A stretch of DNA of 64,000 nucleotides from Hyperoplus lanceolatus (GCA_026929865.2 CM049400.1:25014501-25078500), one strand, 5' to 3'; shown: positions 44,589-56,276, counted from the stretch's first letter. Program-made: numbers and translations. Notes: generated by a model not told the origin, from the sequence alone.

Positions 44589-45947
44589 ACCAAGACTAAG
44601 GTTTTCCTTTAGCCAAAAGATTTGCGGCAACAGTCTTAAGATGAGCACAAAGGAAGATTTCTGATGTCTTACAGCAGCGGTTCCCAAACTTTTTTAGCCG
44701 CGCACCCCCTTCTATGTCCAAACCAGGTTGACGCACCCCCACACATTAAAAAAAAAATGCAACAAGCTTTTTTATAGCCATATTAAAGGTGGCATGTTCA
44801 ATCATGCTCAAATGACCTGGGGCTGGTTTCCCGATAACATCCTCTCTTAGCGAGCTACGAAGACTCCTACGTTATGACTTACCAAAGTTGTTTACCTCTG
44901 TAGTCGTGGTTCCCGAACGGTGTCTTAGGAGAAACACTCCTTACGTCGTTCGTACACTGCTGAAATCGGTTGCTCCGAGTTCGATTATCCATTTCCTGCT
45001 CATTTCATGCGCAGCTGCATCTGTATGCTGTCTAATCAAATCTACCCGTGCATTTCTAGTGTAATATAAAGTCATAAATTAGTTTGTTGAATCATGATCT
45101 GTGTTTTGGAACTCTTGTTTTATAATCTAAGTATCTTTAAGAACACCAATCACGTTACTTGGTGGGTCAGTAATGAAACTGAAAGTAGACATAATATCGC
45201 CAATAGCCTATATAAATAAACAGACGGCCCAAACAGCGTCCAAATGAGCTAAAATCCTAAATACAATAAACAGTAACATGGCACACTTATTTTAAGGTAA
45301 GCTCTAATTGATTATTCATTAATTTTTTTGCACGTTTACATGTTTTGAGGCGGAGGATCCGACGCACTCTGCCCGGGCTCAGCTGACAGCTGAGCCGGTG
45401 TGGAACACAGTGCGGAGGTTCTAGTGTTAACCATGTCGAACATACTACCATAGCCTATACTAATTTAAAAAAAGATATAGAGAATATAGAAACAGCGGAG
45501 GAGATGAAGATTGTTTACAGCAATTATTTTCATCATGAATGACTTGTGGCAGTTCCATGTGCAACAGGGATGTGACTCGTGTCCGTTTTACGCATGGTGC
45601 TTTACGGAAGGAAATGTGGGGGTTTGTATCTCTGGCGATGCCACAGCGATCGCAGGGACTTTCACTTGTGTCATTAAACTTATACATCTGACTGTATTTC
45701 ATATCACAGGGACACAGCGATGACTGTATTTAATAACAAACTGATAAAAACGATCCGACTGTAGGCTATAGTGTATCACGTATAAAGTATTTTCATATTG
45801 AGGGACATCACATCCATTCAGTTAATGCTGATTGTCAAGTCAGTTAGATGACTAAAAAGTAGGCTACTTGTTCATATAGTTTGAACACTTTGTGAATCAG
45901 AGTTAATGGTATTCTGCTAAAATATATAATAGCCTAAGCCTACTTTA

Positions 45948-46953
45948 GGGGCCACTCACACTAGGGCCGGGGCCCCGTGCCAAAGCTCATTTGCATACTA
46001 AAGTCTAGAACGTTTGGCTAGTGTGACCACGCCAACTTGTATTCCAGCACGGAACAGCCCCTTGGCCACGGCACACTTGGGAGAGGTGTGCCGTGGCCAA
46101 AGTATAGATACTAATGAGATGACACGCGCACAAGCAAGCGCACAGGCGGCGTTCCTGACGTGAATTTATTAAGGATGCATTGTCCGTTAACGTCCGCTGC
46201 CTTACTAGTCGGCACCAGAATTGCCCACCACTTGGACTTGTAGCTATAATGTGTGAGAATTAACGTGTGTGTAAGCCTAGGTGTGGGCTAATAAAAGAGG
46301 GAGAGAGCTAATTAGGTCGGCTCAGAAAGCACAGCAAAAAGGTTTTCGTGTTTACTCACGTTCGTCAGATAATTTTTTTTCTTTTTCCTCCCGTCAGCTG
46401 TCATAACTGCATTTACGCATGGCGGTGGAGACGCACCCAAAACAACACACCGCGGCCCGGTGATAAGGAAACAGTAGCCTACACTAAGGTTTAACAAGAA
46501 ACTTTATAAAGACACTTAGAAAAACTATCTCTGCCCATACAAAAAGTTCTGACTTGGATTTGATGGAGCGATCGATGTGTATAAAACCATCCAGTACATA
46601 TGGTCTGATGACGGGCCGTTATATTAATAATGAACAGCGTGCTGCACACATATGAGACCTATTACGTCAAGGCTACATTTAAAAAAAAAACAATAGCTTA
46701 AGGATTCTCGTTGCTCTAATGTGGAAGTGGAATATTTGATGCAAATTTAGCCGGATGAAAATATTCACAAACAGTCGTATAGCCTACAAGTAGACTAAGC
46801 TCCAAATCCTAAACGTGCACGGTGACGTAGGCAAGGTGCAAGTGTGCCCAGGCCACGAGCAGTGTGAGCACGGGCCTGCGGGGGGAGTGGGGAGAATCGT
46901 GCTGAATCGTGCTGAGCACGGAACAGGCAAATGGCACTAGTGTGAGTGCGCCC
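45948..46953. mobile_element. 1.0-kb PIF/Harbinger-like MITE with TTA target duplication
   Basis: The ends GGGGCCACTCACACTAG and, reverse complemented, GGGCGCACTCACACTAG are inverted repeats, with TTA immediately outside on both sides (45945-45947, 46954-46956). The three-base TWA duplication is characteristic of PIF/Harbinger. The interior includes repeated GGCCACG/CACGGCAC-type words and no transposase. Confidence 0.82.
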
Positions 46954-46984
46954 TTAAATATATGTGATATACACTATACTTTTG

Positions 46985-47263
46985 GGGCGACTGTGGCTCA
47001 GTTGGTTGAGCGGGTCGGCCGATGATCAAAGGGTTGGAGGTTCGATCCCCGCCCTGCCACCTGTGTTATAGTTGTTGTGTCCTTGGGCAAGACACTTCAC
47101 CCACCTTGCCTCGTGTGAATGTCGATAGTTAGCCTGCTATCGGTGTATGAATGTGTGTGTGAATGGGACGTGTAAATGGGAACAGGTCTCCCTTGCAAAA
47201 GAGTCTTCGGACTCAATGGGATATACCTGTATAAATAAAGGTTAAAAAAAAAAAAAAAAAAAA
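46985..47263 (+). mobile_element. tRNA-derived SINE, family B, nested
   Basis: Head GGCGACTGTGGCTCAGTTGG and TTGAGCGGG, B box GGTTCGATCCCCGCC, tail CTGTATAAATAAAGGTTA(n). ACTATAC occurs just before the head (about 46974-46980) and just after the A tail (47263-47269), a likely short target duplication. It sits 28 bases after the Harbinger MITE. Confidence 0.87.
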
Positions 47264-48542
47264 CTATACAGTTGAATCGTTTTGAACAGTTTGTTATTAA
47301 ATACAGTCATCGCTGTGTCCGTTTGATATGAAATACAGTCAGATTTATTAGTTAAATGATTCGTAGCAAAGAACGTTTCGGGAAACAGGCGAAACATTAA
47401 GTAGGAACTCTACGTAGGGGTTACGAATGACGTAGCGTTAAGAAGGCTCTAAGAAGGCTTTGGGAAACCGGCCCCAGAACACACATAATAAAATAATCAC
47501 GATCACAACAAGGGGCAGAAAGCAGATAAAATGGGGAAAATATTATAGCCTAATATTTTGAGTCACGTTGAGCAACAATTGCAGCAAGTTTAAATGACCG
47601 TGGAGCAAACAACCCCGTCATCATAACAAAGGTTATGGAAATAAAATTAGAACGCCAGTAATTTTAAATAAATTGCGAGAATTAATGTAGAGGCCACAAA
47701 CTAGGTGCGCATATGCGTAGAAGAAGACAACTTCGCTTCATTTTGAATAGCCTCCATTTATTTATTAATTAAAATTCAAGTTTTTGATTCTAAATTTTAC
47801 AAGGGAAATGTTTATTTACACGTCTTTATTGTGTGGAGAAAAAACACTGTACCCGTATTGGTCCGAGTATAAGACAACCCCGATTATAAGACGAACCCCC
47901 CGTTTTTCAAAACTCAACTCAATACATTTTATTTATTTAAATAATGTACGAAAATAAAAACGCATTGAAAAAAACACTTTTCTTCATTGCAAATAAACAG
48001 TAGGATAGTGCAAATAGACCGAACTCTGATGTGTTCACTACAGACTATTCTTCACACGCAAATTCCTCTGCCCCACTGTGATCGCTCTCGCTGTCATCTC
48101 TCCTATGCTCTGGTTCGGTCGTGCATAGCGGGTTATCCTCGCTGCTGTCCTCGGCATCTGAGACGCAACATTTATTTAATGCTCATAGTTAATCACATAG
48201 CCTAGTGCTGAAACGAAAGCTATCAACGTCGTGGTTTAAGGCTGAAATGATAACCGGGGGACGTTAACGTAGGGCTGTACGGTATGGCCTAAAATGTATA
48301 TCACGGTATAATTTGAAGCATAGACGGTAACGGTATTATATCACGGTATTTTCATTTATCTTTAAATGATTCTTGTGAAGAGGTAAAATACTTGCTATTA
48401 CTATAGGCCTATACTCTTGTATTTATAGGACATCTATTGCTTATAAAATAAATACAATTTGTATTAACTAGTAGAGCACAGTAACACAACACAGAATAAA
48501 TTATCCAAATTGTTCAAGATGTTTTTGACTAATCAAAAACCA

Positions 48543-48850
48543 AGTGTTACACTTGCCCCCGGTCTCCCATACAGAGGGATTTAAACAACATTAAAGTGCA
48601 GTTGAGAGTTTCTAAGGCACACCTGTGCACTAATCATGATGTCAGATCAGCATCTTGATGTGGCACACCTGTGAGGTGGGATGGAAAGCAGAAGTGCTCA
48701 CTATCACACATTTAGACATATTTGTGAACAATGTTTGAGAGAAATGGTAATATTGTGTATCTGGAATGAATTTTAGATCTTTAAGTCCATCTCATGAAAA
48801 ATGGGAGCAAAAACAAAAGTGTTGCGTTTATATTTTTGTTGAGTGTAGTA
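48543..48850. mobile_element. remnant of a widespread vertebrate DNA repeat
   Basis: GCACACCTGTG, CTTGATGTGGCACACCTGTG, ATGGGAGCAAAAACAAAAGT and the edge GTTGCGTTTATATTTTTGTT are hallmarks of an abundant fish DNA transposon family whose terminus reads ACTCAACAAAAATATAAACG on the opposite strand. The class is not certain. Nested inside the hAT at 48270-50120. Confidence 0.6.
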
Positions 48851-49019
48851 AGTTTGATTTGACTATGACTATCTGGGGATGCTGCTGATGCTCTGGTGGC
48901 TGCCTTTTCTTTTACAATCGGTTTATGGTTCTATCATCTCTTAACTTTCATTTCAGTTTAAACTCCTTGTGTGGTGCTTATTTTCTATAAAAACTGACAT
49001 GAAAACCACGCGTGCACAG

Positions 49020-49345
49020 AACAGTTTCCGCGAGGGGACAAGCTTCATCGCGAGGACGCATTTCTCACCGGGCTGTGAGTGAGGAGCGCAGCCTGGCCCT
49101 CTCTAGGCGCGCGTAAGTGTTGTTCAACACTCGCTTACGTTTGTAGTTTGTCAGACTGGTCGCTCTTTATGTCATGACTGGATGAAGCTTTTCCCTCGCG
49201 GATGCAATTCTTTGTACACCGCGAGGAGCATTTCTCAGCGGGCTGTGAGTGACAAGAACGAGCCCGACCGTCTTGAGGCGCGCGTAAACCAGTGTTCAAC
49301 ATGCTCAAGGTCGCAGTATGAAAAACTGATCGCTCTTTATAGGTC
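49020..49345. repeat. degenerate two-copy GC-rich repeat inside hAT
   Basis: Segments at about 49030-49163 and 49190-49340 share CGCGAGGA, GCATTTCTCA, CGGGCTGTGAGTGA, GGCGCGCGTAA, GTTCAACA and TGGTCGCTCTTTAT / TGATCGCTCTTTAT in the same order. This is an ancient tandem duplication of roughly 155 bases. Confidence 0.75.
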
Positions 49346-50741
49346 ACAGTGTTTGTTATTTTCGTATAGTGTTTTAAGATGTGAGTTGTTCAGTGCGGAT
49401 GACATTATAGCTGTCAGTCAGCGGCCGTGACGTTAGTCAGCCGGAGCGTCTGTTAGGTGAAGTTTCCTTTTCCTTCTACCTCCCTTCTCCCCTCGCGTGC
49501 AAGTTGGCGCAGTAAACTATCATTCCACGGTTGAAACGTGCTTCCCCTGAGTTTGTTTTGCATCACCTGTTTGAGTAAGTGCATGGGGTTTCCCGATCGC
49601 TGTATAAGTTATAATTTATGCACGTTATTAAACGGTCGCGATTCGCCGTTCGCAGCAGCTGTTTAATGTCTCATCACGAGCGTATTGCTATAATGTTCTT
49701 TTCCCGGGATCTGTATGCTGCTGTGCATGTTAAAGAAGGAAATAAACGGCGGATACATCTGTACCCCTCGACTCATCGTCTCATGCTTCATATTCTGACA
49801 TTTTGGGCGGTGTATTGGCTGTGTTTTGGCCGACACTTCTGAAGTAAAACAAGTGATATTAGCCGATCAGCACTGTAGCATAGCCCACATCCACCAGTTT
49901 CCTCTACTACAATTTATTTTTGTGAATGACACGGGATCTAGCAGCATTGTCATGGATGTATTGTGCACGTGCGACGCAGCGGCCGCCTGCATTCATTGTG
50001 TGGCAGCGCTCATCACTGCTTTATAACTGCTATACCGGTGACAAGGTGGCGTCAAAATCCATATCATAGCGCAACTTCATACCGGTTTACCTTCTGTACC
50101 GTTTATACCGTACACCCCTACGTTAACGTTGTCGAGGGGAAGCCCTCCGAGATCTCTGTTGGTTTCAGTTTACAGCTCACAAAGTGACAATCACCACAAT
50201 CACATGGACAGCGTTTAAATAAAGCGTCTCATTCTTAAAATCATTAGGGCTTTGATGCAAATGAGGAAATCTGAACATTACAGCAGCAGTGCTGGTGCGT
50301 AAAAGGACAGCGCAGTTGGCAATCTCTCCTCAGCACAACTGCAGCAGCTAAAAAGCCACATTAAAAGTCGATTGCTCTGCCTATTCCTGCCTCTGACACG
50401 TTGACTGGCAACATAATGATTTGAGGCTTTGAATCGGCTTTATCGATGTCCCGTGCCTCTTTTTTCTCTCCACACAAACCGTTCTCTCTCCAAGCGCACA
50501 AACGCCCCGCCCGCTTCCGAGAGCACAGCCAGTGTTCCACCCGATTAAAAAAAGTTGGAAAACATGAACCGACTTTTTACGACCTATTTCCGCGAAAAAT
50601 AAAACCCTCTTGTACTCGGACCAATATGGATTGTGTAATGATCAGACCGCCATTACATGTTTCATCTCGCGCACCCCCTAGCAGCAGCTCACGCACCCCC
50701 AGGGGTGCGCGCACCACACTTTGGGAATCCCTGTCTTACAG

Positions 50742-52053
50742 GATCTGAGCATTTCTTTGTCCACTGTGTTTCTGCCTAGCCATTCATCCTTTGGGGCAAA
50801 GTGTTTAAATACCAGTCTCTCAACACAGCTCTGGTTTCTTACGCCAGGGTAAAAAGGGGGTGCTTGAGGGGGCTCTTGGGCAGACAGGACTCTCTCATGC
50901 CTCTTAAGTGGAAGACTCATTTAGTTTTGATTGCAGCCTCCCAGTGCAGCTTTGTGAGCACAGGATGGCTTCCCTTCGGTACCGCTGCCAGCTGCTATTT
51001 CTTTGAGGACCTCAATCAGGGTGCCGTAGATCAAACAAAATACTCACAAATCTGCTACCCTGAATAAAGGCTGGATTTGCACTCTTATTTCTCCTGCCTC
51101 ATTGAAAGCTGGAAGCTATTGAGGTCCTTGGCTGAGGAAAAGCTGCAGCCCTTCACTTGATCCATTGTGAGAAGAAAATGCCACAGTGATTGATGTGATG
51201 GTGAAAGCCTCGTTTTTCTCCTCCCTCTCAAACAGAAAAAGTTCTGCAAAACTTGATCAAGTTTATTCATGAACAGGTTGTATTGTTAAGATTATGATTG
51301 AATGCAGAGAAAGTGATACAGTAACAAACAATGGAAGTTTGAATTTCTTAGTAACATTTCAGATGTGCCTCCAGTATAAACATATTGAGCAGCATCTGGT
51401 ATTGTGACTTTTTGATACTAATCTGTAAAACATGCTGGTTTATAGAAGTGAATTTCCATTTAAAGCAAACTGCAGCACACATGCTGTTTAACCATAATGA
51501 CAGAGTTGTCGAGGTCCCTCCCAACTACTTTTGTCTCCAGGTGGAATCCACCATTGAGGACTCAAGTTTTCCAATAAAGCAAATGGGAAAGTTAATACCA
51601 TCTTCTTCACCCTTCATCCTTTTCTAGTAGCCGTCTGAAAAAACCCTTTTGATCACAGCATTTCAATACAAAAGGACAACCTCAGCAAAGGAGGTGCGTT
51701 TTGGGTTGAACAACATACTTCTGTTAAAGCAAAGCTGGTTATTTTCTCAAAATGATATACACATTGGAGCCTTCTCTGTATTGTGTTGTTTATTCCATTC
51801 CAGAAATCAAATGTTTTCTCTTAACCAAATACATTTCTCTTGCTCCATTCAACAAAGTAATATGTGAAATTTAAGTGGCTGTAAATCAGCAGTAAAAAGT
51901 GGAGTATAAACTCATCAAAGCATCAATCAAGCAATTGTCAATCACGTGGAATTTTTTTTTGACTAATCATCACAGAGAAGGGAGTATTTTCTCAAACCAT
52001 TGCCACTCGTTAAAGAGAAATAACTGTGCCGTATTGCTCTGGTGTCTTTTCAG
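50742..52053. other. plekha5: plekha5 intron, no recognised feature
   Basis: Sequence between the hAT target duplication and the acceptor of the PH exon. Nothing recognised. Confidence 0.55.
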
Positions 52054-52126
52054 GACAGTACAGGGATGAAGCTGTGGAAAAAGAGATGGTTTGTGCTGTC
52101 CGACCTGTGCCTCTTCTACTACAGAG
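52054..52126 (+). CDS. plekha5: plekha5 coding exon: PH domain strands 1-3, lipid-binding loop
   Basis: Twenty-four codons plus one base, from a TTTTCAG acceptor to a GTGAGT donor. The translation DSTGMKLWKKRWFVLSDLCL continues FYYR. The K-x(n)-K-x-R/W-F-V-L pattern is the canonical phosphoinositide-binding loop between PH strands 1 and 2; here the Lys and Arg residues of KLWKKRW are all present, so lipid binding is likely retained. PLEKHA5 PH is known to bind several phosphoinositides at the plasma membrane. It is separated from the previous PH exon by an 8.1-kb intron that contains the 6-kb nested hAT element. Its length of 73 bases is not a multiple of three, so skipping it would shift the frame. 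Confidence 0.96.
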
Positions 52127-53227
52127 GTGAGTCCTCCTGTCCACTCAGTGACCAACAGGTTTCACTACAATAGTGGTTTTCCATTACAAGTTCAAAAGAC
52201 TGTTGTGACCTTCATAGCCACAAACCACGCTTCTGGCGACTGTTGCTATATCTGGATCTAGACCCCTGTGGTAAGCAGCATGTCACCAACTGAGGAGACA
52301 TAGTAATTGAAATGGCTCTCCAGTCGTCTGATTTGCCATCCGAGAGATACTTTATTTCCCCCAGGCACAGCCAGGGCTTTTAAACAAGCCGTGGATGCCA
52401 TGCTGATTTGATAATGTTGAAAGAGACGGCATGGCAGGAAATTTGATTTTAGAGTAAACGTCAAGTCCAGAGATGTTTTAATACAATGGTTTCATACTAG
52501 CATAATTCAGTTGCAGTAAACAACATTTATCTTGCTACTATTTGAAGAAATTCTTCTAATTCCACACCAGAGTGACCGCTGTTATAACATCTCTATGATC
52601 ATCCTTTTATATATGTTTGGTATTTACAGGCTTTGTCATTTGATTGGGCAGTAGGAAAACAATTGAAAGTGTCAGAGGTGATCTTCCGTTATCAGATGCT
52701 AGTGGCTGAGCTGCTATTGACTGGGTGTTTCAGCGTCTGTCATGCAGTGCTTATGTTCATATCAAATATTGACAGACAACATTTGAAAGCTTTCCTATTG
52801 AAAAGAATGTAATGAATACTAATGCAGTGTAACTTTAGAGTATGTCTACTGTTTGCCGTGGGCTACAGAGATAATGTAACTCTTTCCTGGCACAAGTCCA
52901 CGTATTTCAATGCCCCTTGCTTACTTGATGTGGCTACAGTCATCATTTCTGCTGATCAGAATGACATCTAGTCTGTGTTATTTCCGTTCTCTTCCAGTCC
53001 TGTCGCCTTCATTCCGCCCACTGACTGACAAAAGCCACAGACAGCCACACACCCAAAGGCTTTATTCAGACAGACATGTTGAGTATTCCATCCATCAGCA
53101 GAGAGAGTGGGAAAAAAAGGGTCATGAAGCGGGCTGCCCCTTTCTATCTGCTGTAGTGATCGGACTATTATTGTGCACTCAGGATCTCCAACAATGTTCA
53201 CTCACATTGAGAGACTGTTCTGCTGAA

Positions 53228-53229
<2 letters not shown>

Positions 53230-53285
<56 letters not shown>
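53230..53285. repeat. (TG)n microsatellite
   Basis: About 27 TG units in the plekha5 intron. Confidence 0.95.
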
Positions 53286-53286
<1 letters not shown>

Positions 53287-53709
53287 GCGCGCGCCACAGA
53301 GACTTGATGAATACATTAAAGTGGGCCAGTGGCAGGTGAAGCTGATGCTGGCAAATAGATGAATAGATCAATTTTTCAGAATTCAGTAGTATAGCTAGGG
53401 TTCTAACAAAGCCCAAATAGTTTTGCCTCTACCAAAAGCTGACCAGAGTTCAACTATTATGTATTTCCCCAAATATTACTCACTCACTGGTCACAGAGGC
53501 CCTCATTTATCAAACTTGCGTGGAAACTGGTGCAGATTCTGGCGCAAATACCTCCCTACGCCAGGTATCGCGTGGGATTTATCAAACAGTCGTATCTCGC
53601 CAATCTCAGAGTACGCCAGGCCATTATTGATAAATGCGGCGGCTGATAACAATCGTATCACACCCCTATATTTTCTCAGTTTACAGGCCTCGCCCAGAGG
53701 TTTTACGAC

Positions 53710-53945
53710 ATGGATATGCACATTACGGCACAGAAGAGGAACTTCTCTGAAGTAGAAATTGAAAGAATAACAGCGAAGTAGAAAAAAAGAGTTTCATTTC
53801 GGAGCATTAGCCTACAAGCGGCATCAAAGAACAACAGAAGGCAGCAGTTAGGAAGGAAATAACTGCTGCGGTCAACAGCGTTGGTGTTGACAACAAACGA
53901 TCTCCAGCTGAGGATTTTGCATTTGAGGTTTACATCAGAAGGCTA
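53710..53945 (+). pseudogene. broken Myb/SANT-like (NAIF1-type) transposon protein
   Basis: The frame from ATG at 53710 reads MDMHITAQKRNFSEVEIERI then stops at a TAG near 53781. After a frame change, the downstream sequence reads SGIKEQQKAAVRKEITAAVN, SVGVDNKRSPAE, in the order of a Myb/SANT-like DNA-binding domain (RNFS-EVE... ...W-EIT-AVN-VG...). The conserved Trp before the third helix appears replaced (RKEIT). Such proteins partner the Harbinger transposase to bind transposon ends. It is broken by frameshift and stop and is not functional. Confidence 0.65.
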
Positions 53946-53998
53946 TAGCTCAAATTCTATAAAACAGTATATACAATGATATGTCGCCATTTCTTTAC

Positions 53999-54126
53999 AG
54001 GCATGCAAACTCGTCACCTTTCGGCGAAATTCGCCGTTTTGGAAACAAAATTGGCCATCTATGTGATTCGTGGAGATCCGTTGAGAAAATATTTTTTGGA
54101 GGGGAAGGGGGGGATCTGATGGCCAG

Positions 54127-54168
<42 letters not shown>

Positions 54169-55227
54169 AGCATGGACATGGAGTGACCATAGTGACTAAC
54201 TATGATTGACGGATGTTAACTCCTATCATATGAGCTTTGACGGTCATTTGGCCAATCAGAAACAGTGTTTGTCATTGAGGGGCGGTGACATCAGTCAGAG
54301 CGTCTGCAGGAAAGTTTAATTTTTTTCTCTCCGAGTCATCGGAGCGTTCAAGCAGCCGCAGTACTATTATTTTACCGTGTTAATGTGACTGCCTACTCGG
54401 TTTATGTGAATCACTTTTTAAATAAATTCACGGAGTTTGCCAACCGTTGTTTTACAGCCATTTGCATTGCTATATGCTCGCGCTGATTAACAGCCGCGGT
54501 TGGCGGATTGTCACTGCAGATTAACGTGTCACCTCAAGTTAATAATGTGCTTTTGTCTATTGCTGTTTTCACGGTTTTTAAATGGTGCGTGGTGTTCTGG
54601 CCGTGCATGAAGTGATTATAGCAGATCAGTGCCGAAACAACACACTCACCTGCTTCCTCCACTGTCGTCTCATTTTGCACCATTATGTTCCTGCTCACGA
54701 CTGAGGTGTGTGTGTGTGTGTGCGTGCGCGTGTGTGAGTGAGTGCGTGAACACGAGATTAACTATGGTGACAGAGTGTACTCTTATGCGTTATATTGATG
54801 GTTGTGTAACAAAGATAAGGCAAATCCTGTTTGCCACAATATAAATAGTTAGTTTATTGTAAGGGAATTTGGTGTGATTGATTTGAGGCTCCATGTTATT
54901 TTCTGTCTTATTTAAAGCTGGTTTTGCCAGCATTTTTAACCGTTTTTCTAAGCTGTTCTTAACCGTTTTTCTTGGTAAATAGGCTACCTACACACTTTGT
55001 ATTGGAAACATCAAGAAGGTTGGCTGACTAACTTGTTTAGCTCATTTTACTATTCATCTGACAACGTTTTTTTTGTCTTTAATTCTCTTCACCTGAATAC
55101 ACCAAATTGCTTCTCTTAAATGTTCAAATCACAAAAAAAATCTTCTGGGGGGATGCCCCCAGACTCCCCTACCGTTGTTTGTTTTCGGGCTTCTCACCTT
55201 TTTCATGGCTCATGAGTTTGCATGCCT
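53999..55227. mobile_element. 1.2-kb hAT-like MITE nested in Harbinger element
   Basis: The ends AGGCATGCAAACTC and GAGTTTGCATGCCT are perfect 14-base inverted repeats. The flanks TTCTTTAC (53991-53998) and GTCTTTAC (55228-55235) match at 7 of 8 bases, a hAT-type duplication. It contains a (TG)n tract and internal sequence related to the hAT at 48270-50120. Confidence 0.8.
54128..54167. repeat. (TG)n microsatellite inside hAT MITE
   Basis: About 20 TG units. Confidence 0.93.
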
Positions 55228-56276
55228 GTCTTTACATAGACGAAGAAAAAGTGGTCTGACTCAAAAATCGCCACTAAAAAAAGCATGTTGCTGTTCTGAA
55301 ATGCAACCAACTGGGCTGGGGGTGCGGGCATAATATAAGTGGTGGAGGAGAAAAAGACGCACCAACTGTCCGATAATGGTCACCATAAAAGAAATACACG
55401 TCTGCAGAGATTTGAATGATTAAAATGTATTGGCCCTTTTAGATAGCACTACTCAAAAGGGGTTTAAAACTAAAAATAACACATTTTGTGTTTTACTGTA
55501 TGTATGACAGCATGCGCTTGGTCTGCCCGGCCGTCAGCTGCACAAGCCGACCCAGCAACGATCAGCTGTGAGAGCGCCCACTGTCCTGCTCCACCAGCAG
55601 ATCGGAAAAACGTGCCGGTTAACGGTGGAAATAAATCGCTCGCTTAAGCGATCAATGACACATTAAAAGAGGAACTAACATCTAAACAGTGCTTCAAATA
55701 AATAAAATGTTAAGCTAAATGTTGTGCCGTGTATTTTTTATCATAAAGAGCAGTGTAGGCCTACTACATATTTAATAGGCTGCTTAGGCTAACATTTTGA
55801 ATGAATGCAGCCCTCGTGCCTCAGTGTCCCCCCAGCTGCTCCAAGTCGGAGACAACTGCCCTTACGCAGTCCAATGCAGCGCTCCTAAGTGGCCGGTGTG
55901 CGCACTATTGAATCAGCTCTCCTACTACATAAGCTGCACAATTTTAAGTGATTAATATATTTACTTCGGTCTGAGCAAACACTGCATTTGTATTATCTTC
56001 TAATAATTGTCCAACAAAGTCATCGGCTACCCGGCACAGCCTGCACTGCGAGTCCATGCTGTTTACAAACTTGCGTACACGAGCTGAGAGCTGGCGTGGG
56101 ATTTGAGCGTATCCTACGCTCACGTCCATATTGATAAATGCCGAGATTTGCGTGGAAATGTACGTACACCCATTTTTCTGGTCTACACACGGTTGATAAA
56201 TGAGGGCCAATGAGTCTTATTTAACCCAGTTTCTATGTGTTCAGCGACATAGAGCTTTACATAACTCAGTCAACAC

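Larger units (their letters stand above)
44817..47477. mobile_element. 2.7-kb TIR element nested in hAT
   Basis: The termini CTGGGGCTGGTTTCCC and, reverse complemented, CTGGGGCCGGTTTCCC are inverted repeats; sub-terminal segments with TACG-rich words (CCTACGTTATG, CTACGTAGG) are also inverted. No clear target duplication was found. It contains a Harbinger MITE (45948-46953) and a SINE (46985-47263). About 45090-45120 and 45340-45410 match the interior of the element at 28356-29150. Confidence 0.75.
48270..50120. mobile_element. 1.85-kb non-autonomous hAT with perfect 8-bp TSD
   Basis: The ends TAGGGCTGTACGGTAT and, reverse complemented, TAGGGGTGTACGGTAT; CGTTAACG flanks both sides (48262-48269, 50121-50128). 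A remnant of another repeat is inside at about 48543-48850 (ending TTTTTGTTGAGTGTA), and a two-copy GC-rich repeat is at 49020-49345. No transposase frame. Confidence 0.9.
47853..50629. mobile_element. 2.8-kb TIR element nested in the right half of the hAT
   Basis: CCGTATTGGTCCGAGTATAA near 47853 is mirrored by TTGTACTCGGACCAATATGG ending at 50629. The left sub-terminal sequence GATTATAAGACGAACCCCCC is typical of a common fish DNA transposon, but I cannot assign the superfamily and see no clear target duplication. It contains the hAT element at 48270-50120. Confidence 0.72.
44675..50733. mobile_element. 6-kb hAT element with perfect 8-bp TSD, host of nested insertions
   Basis: The left end CAGCGGTTCCCAAACTTTTT and the right end (reverse complement CAGGGATTCCCAAAG) are hAT Charlie-like termini, each followed by repeated CGCACCCCC motifs. 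TCTTACAG flanks the element at 44667-44674 and 50734-50741, a perfect 8-bp target duplication diagnostic of hAT. Only the arms (44675-44816, 47478-47852, 50630-50733) appear original; the rest is later insertions. No transposase frame is left, so it is non-autonomous. It accounts for most of the plekha5 intron that splits the PH domain. Confidence 0.9.
53498..56208. mobile_element. 2.7-kb Harbinger-like element with Myb/SANT-like relic
   Basis: GGCCCTCATTTATCAA starts at 53498 and its inverse TTGATAAATGAGGGCC ends at 56208. Sub-terminal direct and inverted copies of TTGCGTGGAAA, GATAAATGC and GCGTGGGATTT support paired ends. A broken Myb/SANT-like frame at 53710-53945 is the accessory-protein type found with PIF/Harbinger transposons. 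No clear three-base duplication was seen at the edges. It carries a nested hAT at 53999-55227. Confidence 0.75.
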
